Origin: Bisporella sp. PMI_857
Taxonomy: Eukaryota > Ascomycota > Leotiomycetes > Helotiales > Helotiaceae
NCBI GenBank assembly: GCA_021307315.1
Contig: JAJSPD010000019.1
Span: 620,001 to 684,000, forward strand
Reading direction: 5' to 3'
DNA length: 64,000 nucleotides
Under the pieces are notes generated by a model that was not told the DNA's origin, did no database searches, and was given only the letters and a program-made list of their open reading frames with translations. This document shows positions 36,478 to 46,433 of this stretch, piece by piece. Each line of letters opens with the position of its first letter. Position 1 is the first letter of the stretch. The position numbers were made by a program, and so were the translations under genes.

Positions 36478-36990
36478 ATGCATACTAAAACTCTCCTCCT
36501 CGCATTTTTGGCTGTTGCTACCGCTTCCGCGGCATCAGTTCCCCTCTCTGCTCGCCAGAACCAGAACCAGAACCAGTGCCAGAACAACCAGAACCAGAAC
36601 GATAGCCAAAATCAAAATCAGAACAATCAAAATCAAAATAATCAGAATAACAACAATGCCGGGCAAGCCAATGCCGGAGAAGCCAACGCCGACGCTGGGG
36701 CTGTAGATTTTGGCACCTGCATCCCAACCATGTCTTTCGAGTTTGGTCGTGCCGGCCGGGGAGCAGACGAAGGTACTTTCCTGCCAACCGATGCGGTTGT
36801 CGCCCAGGGTCAACAAGACGCGCTGAATCCTAACATCATCACAAACCGTATTTGTGACCAGTTGACGAACGTGTGTGACGCAAACGAGGCTGCGGTAACC
36901 CTGTGTGAGTCGGCGCAGGCTGAGATTGAGGCCTTGGGTACCAGAGATGCGACAACGGCCGATGCGTTTAATGCGGCTTTAGGATTTTAG
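36478..36990 (+). CDS. Secreted Q/N-rich small protein
   Basis: One exon, 170 residues. MHTKTLLLAFLAVATASAA is a signal peptide. Residues about 26-65 are a glutamine/asparagine-rich tract (NQNQNQ, NNQNQN) encoded by imperfect CAGAAC/CAAAAT repeats and prone to length change. The C-terminal half is a conserved fungal domain with DFGTCIPTMSFEFGR, DALNPNIITNRICDQL and a terminal ALGTRDATTADAFNAALGF, carrying four cysteines likely to pair. Similar proteins are widespread in filamentous ascomycetes and remain uncharacterised. The dibasic-free mature N-terminus and abundance-type leader suggest a highly expressed extracellular protein, but this is inference. Confidence 0.85.
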   Translation: MHTKTLLLAFLAVATASAASVPLSARQNQNQNQCQNNQNQNDSQNQNQNNQNQNNQNNNNAGQANAGEANADAGAVDFGTCIPTMSFEFGRAGRGADEGTFLPTDAVVAQGQQDALNPNIITNRICDQLTNVCDANEAAVTLCESAQAEIEALGTRDATTADAFNAALGF

Positions 36991-37412
36991 GGGATCAAAG
37001 ATAAGAGCACGGAGGTTGAAAAAGTGGGGGCTTGGCGACTCGACCGGATTATTGATAGCGGTTAGGGAGATAATAACTCTGGTAGAGCCTTTGCGGTAGA
37101 TATGATGGTATCCAATGAATATATTGCCATACCCAGTTTATGCTTCACACCATGAGATTACTTTCAATTCAGCCCCCTTTGTTAATTCATTAGTATAAAA
37201 AAGCTGCGACGAATCATAAAGGTCTCTAAAACATACGAGCCATTTATGATTTGCTTTTGTTAATTGGTTCGCTTCGGTCAGAATCTGCCAGCAGAAAGCA
37301 GCCTCATGCAGACTCAGCCCCACTAGGTTGAGAGAGCATATGAGATATATCTTTGCCGACGCTTTCTTTGCCTCGCTGTCTTTTTACAATTAGAGCAAAA
37401 GAATGAATTATC
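36991..37412. other. Intergenic spacer
   Basis: About 420 bases with no gene; 3' sequence of the Q/N-rich gene and the promoter of the next. Confidence 0.5.
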
Positions 37413-39536
37413 ATGGATTTTACACATTCAATATCTGAAAAACCTCTGCCTAGAGCTCCCTCTAGTGCTCTTCAGTCAGCAGCTGGTGGCGGGTCTACGG
37501 TGTTGGACATCGCTGAGCAACGGAGAATTCAAAATCGTATTAATCAACGTGAATATCGTGAGATTGCCTAAAAGTTCGACATGCCATATCGAATCCTAAT
37601 TTTGAATAGGTAAAGCACTGAAGAAAAATCTTGAGGACTTGGATAAATACAGACATGATGAATCATCATCGGCTTCGTTTGCCAAGGTGACGCCGGATGA
37701 GAATACATACACTTATGCAATAGAGCCGGGAGAAGATTCTGTGCACCCGGTTAGCATCAAAGAGCTCTCAGAACACGCCGCGGACTCGATTCAATATACA
37801 AGGAGACCCGAAAAAGTGTCTCTTACCGGAGAAGGGGAACCTAATGAGGATTACATTGCACAGTACGTACAAGCCGACAAGTAACGGCAGTTTTGGCAAA
37901 GAACGAATTTATTCCTCGTGTACCACAGACTATGGCTAAGCATGGCAGCAGGCCCCCAATAGAAAAGGAAGTTGAGAGACTTTTTGCTGAACTAATGCAG
38001 AGCCGTGGATGGAATAATTTACCAAATCGTGTGAAACAGCAAATGATAGATTATCCGGCTTCAAAAAAATGGTCTCTGATTCATCATGATCGTCTAAGAC
38101 AGGATCTTGGCAAGCAAAAGCCTAGTGCCATGTTAGACTTGAAAGATGTACCAAATTCGGTTCAGCAGCCAAGTTCAATCCAGAAACCGAACATAATCCT
38201 ACAATATCGCGAGTGTGATCATTGCGTGACGATATGCCACAGTGCTCGCCTAGGTCCGGGAGAAGCTAAATATTGTCCGCGACGTGAGTAATCAGATGTA
38301 TTACTCGTATTTTGCATCTAATTATCAGGATAGACCAATGCCCTGTGAAGTATTCCGAAGATATGGTTTGTTTTATACGGAAAAAGGCGACCGAAAAAAG
38401 ATGCCTGCTGCGTAAGGTCTCTACTCTCTACGTGCGAATATTAATACTTATGTTCTTAATTAGACACAGAATGCTTAATACCTAATTGCAAGGCCAAAAG
38501 AACATTAGATAACGCGCAGAATCCTAACGATTATTGCCACGAGCATACTTGTAGCATGTCAGGCTGTGTTGAAGCAAAGCTATATCATGAAAAATTCTGT
38601 GCTGAGCATGACCAGGCAGGTTATGATTTTGAGGGTACCTTTAAAGAGGACGGTAATGTGAGCATTGCAAGTCAAAGCTCAGGGGACTTATCCATTCAGT
38701 CTATCGCCGATAGTATTTTCTCGGCAATTAGTGGATCTTCAAGATCGTCTATAATGGAATCGCAGGAAGCCGGTCAGAGGTTTGCTACCCTATTACTTCG
38801 AGATGGGACGATCAACTTGCTTTGCGTAGAAGCTCTAGAGTGGATTAAGGTTGGCAGGCTTGAAAGACAAGTCCGAAAACTGTTAAAGCAGTTTGGCTTA
38901 GACTTAAGAAAGGAAGCGGGAACCCGGGATGAAACGATAACAGCACACTTTGTCCGATACCGTGCGAGAAACTCTGCTCATTTAATATGTAATTCATTCC
39001 AAAAACCAAAGGAAGACCCCGCTTTGTCCAGGCAACTGAGGGAACAGTTTCTCGTGGGGCAGGAGAACGACTCGGACGATGATATTGACTCTATTTATTC
39101 TGATAATCCAATTGAAGACTTACCACGTCTAGAGACATTCATCCAAGAATCGGAGGCTATGCAGCGACTACGTGAAAGTCTCGGCGAGTTTGTTAGGTTG
39201 ATAACGATAGGGAAAGGCAATTACAGGACAAGAGACGAAAGTTTAGCCACACCTACTTCACCGAGAATTATTTTTGATACTGGCAAGAACGAGGATAAGT
39301 CGTCGGATGAAGATTCAGAGGAAATTGAATATGGCAACAATTCCTCATATGACAGTGAATCGGAAATCTGGGGCACCCCTTTAACGTCTCCACAGTCTAC
39401 ACCTAGGCTGCGGTTCCAGAGCCAGCTGGATGATATATCCGATGAAGACGATGATGCGTTGGTCTGGTGGGATCTTGAAGATGATAGGGTTCAAAGTAAC
39501 GAGACTGGGTATGCACGAATTAGAATATTCGGCTAA
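37413..39536 (+). CDS. bZIP-like protein with Cys/His-rich centre; unknown function
   Basis: Exon 1 (37413-37557) encodes a basic region, EQRRIQNRINQREYRKALKK after splicing to exon 2 at 37610, the fungal bZIP-type motif with only a short heptad tail. Later exons run to 38283, then 38334-38411 and 38464-39536 in consistent phase. The middle has SRGWNNLPNRVKQQM and DYPASKKWSLIHHDRL, which recalls the GTPase-binding start of fungal formins. Then comes a Cys/His array (CDHCVTICHSARL, CLIPNCKAKRTLD, YCHEHTCSMSGC, KFCAEHD) typical of fungal zinc-binding repeats. An acidic serine-rich tail ends the protein. The junction between exon 2 and the frame entering near 37890 was not resolved; an intron or a one-base lesion is needed there. 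Confidence 0.6.
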
Positions 39537-39808
39537 TGAGATGTAGCAAACGAAACCACTGAGCTCACGCTCACTGGAAATTCAAGTGCTAGCGCCGGTT
39601 CACCAAGCAGCTGGAATGCTCAGATTGTTGTTTTAATGGAAACTGCCTTTGCTTACTTCAGAGCACCACCTGTGGCACCCGAAATGACTAGAATGAGTTG
39701 GAAATGTGTCAGTTCTTCTCCTCTTATCCAGCTTGTTTTGCGATTTCCAAGTTATCTGAAATTTATCGTTGATACTCAGATAATTATTAATACCAGCGAT
39801 GTACGAGG

Positions 39809-40907
39809 ATGTGCTTATGTGTTAGCTTTCTGAAGGGGTTCGCAATCTCTAATTGGGTTCCTCCACAGACGAAGGTCACACATGCTACTCTTAGAATTTT
39901 GGCTGACATTATGGCTGACGCTTTCCACCAGGTATGTGGCTATAAATCCTACGACGACTTCAAGGAGCTGAAGCCTGGTGCTTCTCAACGTCTCCAACTT
40001 GAAATCTCTGGGGAACTTAGAGATAACCCGGGTTCATTGATTTCAAAAGCGCGTCACGCATTTCTAGATGGCCTATCTAATCTTACATCCATATTTTCAG
40101 CTAGATCTACTCAATCTTCAGAGCCTGGTTTACCACTACATCAAGTGAAACCTGAATCTAACGAAGCCTGCAAAGTCCAACCACAATTACAAGACCCTGA
40201 ATCTCCTCCACCAGAGCTCATATATCTTCTTCTTTGCTATAATGTGGGACGATACGCAACGCGCCTTCTGCAACTTGATCTCATCGAATTCAAAGCCCAC
40301 TCTGACCTTACACTCTTCAAACTTCTTCGAGAGAACTACGAGTCTATGCGTGGACCGCTCAGGCGATGGATTTCTCTACACACACTCACCAACATTAAGT
40401 TTGTGCAATTTGAAATTCACGTTGGAGAGTTAGTCGATGTCAGGAGACAAGACATAATTCCTCCGCCTGAGCATAAAGACTACAGGTATAATCCTGTGCC
40501 ACCGGAGTTAATCCCCCCTGTAGGGGAGAGATACATGGTCAGTTTATTTAGAAACCCTAAATATTTTCGCGAATAACACATCATAACAGATGCATCTTTT
40601 CCACCACCCCTCCTCCGCCCATACTTCCTCTATTTGCTTGGACCGTTTCCCCAAAAAACTCCTCCAGAAGCTGACCGCATCTCCCACTAACCCTAGCCCC
40701 GGTTGGGGCCTTCACTTCGTCGAGAGCTGGGACAATCGCAAGATTACTGGCCTAATTTTCTTCTTATTTCTCAGTAGCAGTTTATTGTTTGGTGTGCTGT
40801 GGAGTGTTTATGAACATGATACCCAGAGTGCATTTGCAATTTCAAGTTATATGGTTGCTTTTGCGGGAATCACAGTCATTACTGTGCAAGCATTTTTACA
40901 CTTGTGA
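39809..40907 (+). CDS. Fungus-specific membrane-anchored protein, unknown function
   Basis: Two exons, 39809-40537 and 40590-40907 (intron 52 bp, GTCAGT...AACAG), give 348 residues if the first ATG is used; the true start may lie upstream in another exon. The central block PELIYLLLCYNVGRYATRL and the HTLTNIKFVQFEIHVGELVD...YRYNPVPPELIPPVG run match a large family of uncharacterised filamentous-fungal proteins (recognised from memory). The splice joins ERYM to MHLFHHPS. The C-terminus has two membrane helices, GLIFFLFLSSSLLFGVLW and SYMVAFAGITVITVQAFLHL. No enzymatic motif is present. It sits just left of the peptide cluster and is probably unrelated to it. Confidence 0.72.
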
Positions 40908-41078
40908 AGATGCGCGGGGTTAATTGTCTTGCTCGTAATGGTTCTCTTTTCCTATAATAGTTAACCGGTGATTAGTTCATATTTGAAGATCTATCAAGCT
41001 ATATACAGCGTAGGAGCATAAGACACATGTATTACATATGGAAGCGCCTCATGCCCTTTATATCGGTTCCTATTCCTA

Positions 41079-42399
41079 TCAATATGTGTAGCAAAGAAAT
41101 TCCGACTCAGTGTCCATTACAGTTGAAACTGTCATGTCAGGGGCAAGCCCTCCCATTGGAAGTATATCACTCATCGCGGCCATTTCTACGGAGCCATTCC
41201 TTGATTTGCCTGTATACTCACTCAACCTTATCACCGGATTTTGCTTCTGCCACTTCCACCAAAGGCGATCCAGCTGGCTATTTCAGCAGTATTAGCATAC
41301 TTACGGTTCCTAGAAGGGACTCGGTGTTACCTATGATGTAAGAAGAAAATTGGGTCATTCGGGGCAGTGAAGCCCATGAAGTCCCCGCGAATACCAGTAG
41401 GGATAGCGTTATGAGGGTGTCTTTCAAGCGCCAAGAAAAAGCTTTCGTAGTCTGGGAGACTAAGAATCTCTTCAACCACCGATGGCCGAACATATTCTCC
41501 AGATATTTTGCCGTGAATGATTTTCTGGTCAAATTTGAATCCTCGCGAGAGACAGTGGGCGTGGTCATCGCCTTCATAGAGTGGCAGTTGGAGGTTAGCG
41601 AAAGGTCCGTCTGTTACACAATGCCCATCAGAAACTGATTTAGGGGCATTTGCGTCCCCGTTTCCGCCAAATCCTGTAATATTTGAGAATACCGGAGAAA
41701 TTGATAGATATTCCCTGCTACTATCAGCTCTGCAAACCAAGTTCGAAATCGTTTTAGGTATTACCAATCGAGACTCCAATCCCAGTATCTATAAATCTGA
41801 TCAATTCAAATACATGCACAGGCGAAAATGGTAAGATCTCACACCAAACTCCCTGTATAACCACAACTGTTTTTCAGTTCCGTTTCGTAGTTATGAAGAA
41901 ACAAGCGGTGCCATGCTAGAAATGCTGCCGCACCATGAGCTGCGACCATAGAATTAGCAGCGATAAATCCAAGAGGTTCACTAGTGAACTTACAGTAGCC
42001 TCCGATTGTTGCGTGCAGATACGGGAAATCGTTGTACAAACTGTCTCCAGCCTTCTTGCTTAACTTTGACTGTTTTGTCGTTAAACACTTCACAGAAGTG
42101 ATGTACTCTTCTTTCTCACTGATACTAAGACTTCTCCATTCCCTTCGAATCCTTAGGCTACTGCACTTGGTTTGTGTGGCCCTGAAGTTGGTTGTAAGGC
42201 GGTTACGCCATACTAGACCAGCACCGCTAGCAAATCCGAGCGTCAGGCAAATAGCAACGATGAAGACTACCGTAAACACAGATATATTTACTGAAATAAT
42301 TCTAGCACGACGGTTTCTTTGTTTTTCACATTTGAACTCGCTGCCACTCTCAGATTCCACTGGTAGATAGCTAGACTGGTCAGATTTGAGCGGCCACAT
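41079..42399 (-). CDS. Membrane-anchored tyrosinase-like copper oxidase (cluster copy 1)
   Basis: Predicted type-3 copper protein of the common tyrosinase domain, as in UstQ-type RiPP enzymes that oxidise Tyr residues. Exons on the minus strand are 42399-41845, 41796-41765, 41714-41331 and 41277-41079 (introns of 48, 50 and 53 bp), 389 residues. After a short cytosolic tail a single helix (VFTVVFIVAICLTLGFASGA) anchors it. CuA histidines lie in YLHATIGGYC and AHGAAAFLAWHRLF; CuB in RHPHNAIPTGIRG and PIFFLHHSQLDRLWWKWQ. YWDWSLDWEYLSISPVF between them was used to choose the splice sites. The start at 42399 is the first in-frame ATG. It shares a divergent promoter with a UstYa-type gene. Confidence 0.88.
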
Positions 42400-43018
42400 C
42401 TTGTCATCAGGAGCAGTGAAGGCTGAGAGCCAAGTACTGAGAACTCCATTAGGATACAATTATTGTTCTATCAAGCAGAAGGCTCCTTGAATGGACTGTA
42501 CCACCAGTGTTCACGTGCTAATGAAACGTGCAAGTGCTCACGGATAACGGCCGGAAACAAAGCCAATGAAAATTTTCTCTTATCCGTGTGGCTACACTCG
42601 TCATCTACGAAATTTTGGAATCTGCTCGGTAAGTAAAGTATGCGGGGAGCTGGAATGTGCCGTCAGCATTGTGCATATGTGTGTAGCGTGTATGCAAGTC
42701 AGCACCGAATAGCCGAGCCCCCTGCGCAAATGGGCCACTTTGTCAATCCCTTACAAGCTCGGAGAGACGAGAATCTGATATGTAATTTTTTTACTACAAT
42801 CCATCGTAAAAATGGTCATCTTGATTAAGGATCGGACGAAAAAAAATAGTTATGTGGCAAGCTAGTATAGCCGTGTACAGCATTCGTGCCTGAGTTATCA
42901 CCACGGACCGTGGTAGGCTGTTTGCTCCTCCTCCTCTTGCCTTGAGCCATAGACTTTGTTTCTATACGAGTTTTTAACTCTCTGGGAGACTTGAGATCTT
43001 GCGAAATTGATCCTTGTA
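42400..43018. promoter_or_regulatory. Divergent promoter of tyrosinase 1 and UstYa-type 1
   Basis: CGGATAACGG lies at 42541-42550 and the inverted half TTATCCG at 42580-42586. The same decamer occurs at 45706-45715 upstream of the precursor gene. CACGTG lies at 42512-42517. A Zn2Cys6 factor typically reads CGG triplets, so the decamer is a candidate site for the cluster regulator; this is inference from two matches. Confidence 0.45.
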
Positions 43019-43878
43019 ATGTCACAGAAGATGTATGCGCCAGTTCCACTAAATGATGAAAGGAGGGACAGTTTCGAAGACTTTACTTCTAGACCATGTC
43101 GTTCCACGACTAGGAAATGGACAAGCCTAAAAATTCTCCGACAAATCCTGTGTACTCTGGCTGGAGTTCTGATTTTTGTGTTTGGCACATTGGTCTCAGC
43201 CTACTTATTTCAACAAAATTGGCCTACTTCTTGCGCTGGACAAGGCATCGAATCCCATCGTCCGTCTCTCATTCCCTTTCGGAGACCAAGCTGACGGATA
43301 ATATCTAGTTCCTGTGGAGCATCGCATAATTAGCAGGATACCACCAGAGCGAGAGGAAGCAATATGGGATAATCTGAGATTAGAAGACCCGGGATTTGTC
43401 TGGATCGATAATCCTTCTAAGTATGGTCTTCCTCTGGGAGTTCCACATGGTCCAAAGGGGCTCAGAAAGCTTTATGGACTGTCTTGGACACATCAACTTC
43501 ATTGTTTGATGATGATAAGAGATGAGTACCATTCCTTGCAAAGCAGGGCCAACCCTGGCAGACGAGCAGAGGCAGACCCAGGTCCATCTTTACATCATAT
43601 TGAGCATTGTTTTGACTACCTCCGTCAGAATATTGAATGCGTCAGTGATATGACCATTGAATGGGCTGATCAAGACCCTGAAAAAGACCCGCAGATCAAC
43701 GGTTACGGAGTTAGCCATGTGTGCCGCAAGAAGGTTAGTCGCCCAACTTGATCATTTGTGTTTGAAAATTAATTAGGGGTAGGAGTCTGTTATGGAGTAT
43801 ATGGCTGCGAGAGTTCCACCTGCTGCTAAGGATTTAATAGCAACTGGTGCTCACTCTGGGCACTATCATGAAAGGTGA
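43019..43878 (+). CDS. UstYa-type (DUF3328) oxidase-like protein 1
   Basis: UstYa-family proteins act in the secretory pathway to make oxidative cyclising bonds in fungal RiPPs. Exons 43019-43259, 43309-43733 and 43783-43878 (both introns 49 bp) give 253 residues. The type II anchor is ILCTLAGVLIFVFGTLVSAY. The signature is complete: HQLHCLMMIRDEYHS, then HHIEHCFDYLRQNIECVSD, the paired HxxHC motifs thought to bind metal. The C-terminus ends HSGHYHER. Placing the first donor at 43260 (GTCCGT) joins IESH to LPVEHRI and keeps the frame. The next gene converges on it from the right. Confidence 0.88.
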
Positions 43879-44307
43879 ATGCTAGTACACGCCTATTATT
43901 TTAGGAATTGGTTATGATGGTTTCGCTGTGTTCTTACCTTCCACGGGGCAAAAGGCACAGCTTATAGGCCGTGCTCTTGCTCTTGGTGGATATGGTAATT
44001 GTTGTTGTATTGAGTTCTACTCTACGTTCTAAGGTATAGGGGTTGGGGTGGCACGTGCGCCATCACGTGCCACGTGTGAGTCATACGACTGACTTGGTGG
44101 TCAATATATACCCACAGGTTAAAAAATGCAATAAATGGAATGGTTGTTAAATGTGTCTTCTCAGATGTTGGTCATGGCCTGACACAAAATCCTCGCCCAC
44201 CGCCATCAATCTTTAAATGCTAGGACATAAATGAGCGAGCAGTATATTAAATACATCCTAGAACTGGTGTCTAATCTAATACAGCTTTCCTGATATCGAT
44301 CACTGCG
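43879..44307. other. Convergent intergenic region with CACGTG palindrome array
   Basis: Lies between the 3' ends of UstYa-type 1 and 2. Three CACGTG hexamers sit at 44052, 44064 and 44071; the first two are halves of an 8-bp perfect inverted repeat, GGCACGTG CGCCAT CACGTGCC. A TGAGTCA-type AP-1 site follows at 44077-44083. No gene is visible. Confidence 0.5.
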
Positions 44308-45353
44308 CTATGAGTGCCTCCTAATGATCCATTCTTGCAGCTGGTTAAAGTCTCGACACGTATGTATGATGGGAAATTCCGGATTATCGGTCATTCCATT
44401 CTCAGACCATACATATGGAATTGGGGTCATATCTCCTCCACACATGATCATTTCTCTAAGCGCTTCTATACAGTGGTCTTTTCATCGTTGGTTAGCTTCG
44501 GGACCTGATCTAAAACGTCGCTTTCTTGCTTGAGGTCTACTTACCAACATGTATCTTGGCATTATCGCTCAACATATGAGGATAGATGTCCGAGTAGACT
44601 CGTTTTCGTATTGTGTTTAAACAATGAAGGTTGTGGAAAACAGAAAGTCTGTAGCACCGTATAATTGATTAATAGTTGATTTTTCTTTTCGTGGAAGCAA
44701 CTCTTACGCAATCGTATATGTACCATCAGGAAACATATAAATATCTCCGTCAATCAATTTAGTCTCTTTGGTAGTTATCTTAATTTCGTTATAATCGGCT
44801 TGTTCTCTTAGTATATCTCTGCTGCGAGATCCACTAATTAAAATTCGGAAATATACCTACGCATGATTAACCCGTCCCAATTTCTGTCCACGTCAGTGCT
44901 ATTTCCTACGTATATGGGCTCATCAGGGTTGTAGATCCGGTATATATTCTTCTCTGTATCTACGAAGTCGAGACCACTGGAGAACTTGACAAGTTTTCTT
45001 GAAATTGCATTTCGAGATGGTCCTTGAATCTTCAGCTAGGTTTCTTTCAAGCACTTTTGTGCAGTAGCACACATACCAAAATCCGTCCGGGACCATGGTA
45101 CTCCGGAAAATGAGCCGTAGCTGATGTACATCGCCGTATTACATATCAAAAGGAAAATGATGATCAGCCAGAGTAGGATGGGACGTTGTGCGAAATCTAG
45201 AATGCTTGAGAAAACATTCGAGCTATTACGGCTGTGATTTCCCTCTGATGCTATGTCATCTGAATAAATAAATGGTTCCTTCTCCTCGTCTGCTGCTTTT
45301 TGCATATGAAGATAAGTTTTTGCAGCAGATAGTCGACTACTGTAGTAGGGCAT
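44308..45353 (-). CDS. UstYa-type (DUF3328) oxidase-like protein 2
   Basis: Exons on the minus strand are 45353-45077, 45022-44857, 44818-44708, 44648-44545 and 44477-44308, 275 residues. An apparent in-frame TAG after CLKET disappears when the GTATGT donor is used with the TTCAAG acceptor, joining RTDFG to PSRNAISRKLVKFSSGLDFV. The helix is ILLWLIIIFLLICNTAMYIS. The motifs are ALSVFHNLHCLNTIRKRVY and HVDHCIEALREMIMCGGDM, then TPIPYVWSENGMTDNPEF, the usual C-terminal region. The second intron is short (38 bp). It is divergent from the precursor gene, sharing the 45354-45915 promoter. Role as for the other UstYa proteins; which bond it makes is unknown. Confidence 0.86.
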
Positions 45354-45915
45354 CTTGAGTCAGAGATAAAGCAAATAATTGTTCAAATTGAAATCAGAGC
45401 CTCATGGAAAAAAGAAAATTGAGCTTCAAAACAGAAAGACCAAACCTGTTCATACGTGCGTTAGGAGCGCGAACGTCATCTCCCAATTCAGAGGCCGTAA
45501 ATGCGCACCCCGCAATCAGATTTAACAGAACCGAGCGGTCCGGCTTATTCAGATGAAACTATGAAGCACCATGAAATCTGAGAATTCCGAGATGTGAAAT
45601 AGTACCGGCTTGGCATTTATAGTACGATTATTGTGCCACTAAATCTGGCTGATACAGAATAAAGTGAAGTTCCACTAACATAGCTGAAACAAATGCCACG
45701 GATTGCGGATAACGGAATTGACGGCTGTGTTTAGGTCAGCAGACATAATAAGGAAGAGTAGATCTTAACCGCACTGCTCCTAATATCGTTAAAAACCTTC
45801 ACCTTCCTCAATAAAAATTGGGAACTTTGTTAGTTCTGGAACTACTCGAGTGTTTCAGGACACTGCTTGTCACGTTACAAGTTCTCCAATATCACTGGAA
45901 CTATCAGCCTCAGCC
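45354..45915. promoter_or_regulatory. Divergent promoter of precursor and UstYa-type 2
   Basis: CGGATAACGG at 45706-45715 lies 201 bases before the precursor ATG and matches the site at 42541-42550. The surrounding GGATTGCGGATAACGGAATT gives two CGGAT-like units in one direction. A candidate operator of the Zn2Cys6 regulator. Confidence 0.45.
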
Positions 45916-46433
45916 ATGAAGTCTATCATTTTTGCACTTGTTGGAGTGGCGTTGCTGCAGTCCACCTCTCATGCAACTCCAATCCCGTGGGCTAAATACT
46001 GTCTATAACTCAATAAGTTCCCTACTAACTCGACGATACCAGGGCTCCACACGAGGATAAGCGTGCACCAGAGGCATCACCAAGTTGGTATTACGATAAA
46101 AAGCGCGATGCTGAGCCAGAGGCAGCACCAAGCTGGTATTACGATAAAAAGCGCGATGCCGGGCCAGAGGCAGCGCCAAGCTGGTATTACGATAAAAAGC
46201 GCGATGCTGAGCCAGAGGCAGCACCAAGCTGGTATTACGATAAAAAGCGCGATGCCGGGCCAGAGGCAGCGCCAAGCTGGTATTACGATAAAAAGCGCGA
46301 TGCTGAGCCAGAGGCAGCGCCAAGCTGGTATTATGACAAGAAGCGTGATGCCGAAGCTTCTCCGAGTTGGTATTACGACAAGAAGCGCAATGCCGTTCCT
46401 CAACCAGAGTTGCTTGCCAAGAGAGGTGTCTAG
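45916..46433 (+). CDS. RiPP (dikaritin-type) precursor with seven WYYD core repeats
   Basis: Exons 45916-45986 and 46043-46433 (intron 56 bp, branch TACTAAC) encode 153 residues. MKSIIFALVGVALLQSTSHA is a signal peptide. After a short leader ending DKR come seven direct repeats, each ending SWYYDKKR, followed by a tail ending LLAKRGV. Repeats 2-6 are 48 bp (16 residues, DA(E/G)PEAAP before SWYYDKKR); the first and last are 14 residues. Each KKR is a Kex2-type cleavage site, so one protein would yield seven near-identical peptides. A secreted, Kex2-bounded, Tyr-containing repeat beside UstYa and tyrosinase genes is the defining pattern of the dikaritin class, which includes the mycotoxins ustiloxin and phomopsin. 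The core here (Trp-Tyr-Tyr-Asp) differs from those. Activity is unknown. Confidence 0.9.
46065..46388 (+). repeat. Coding tandem repeat array, 48-bp unit
   Basis: Units: 46065-46106 (42 bp), 46107-46154, 46155-46202, 46203-46250, 46251-46298, 46299-46346 (48 bp each) and 46347-46388 (42 bp). Units 2 and 4 are identical and units 3 and 5 are identical, so 46107-46202 and 46203-46298 are an exact 96-bp duplication. Units 6 and 7 carry different synonymous codons (TATGAC, AAGAAG), marking them as older. Confidence 0.93.

Noticed and set aside
45000..45060. In-frame TAG in UstYa-type 2 suggesting a pseudogene
   Set aside because: A GTATGT...TTCAAG intron (45023-45076) removes the stop and joins the conserved sequence in phase.
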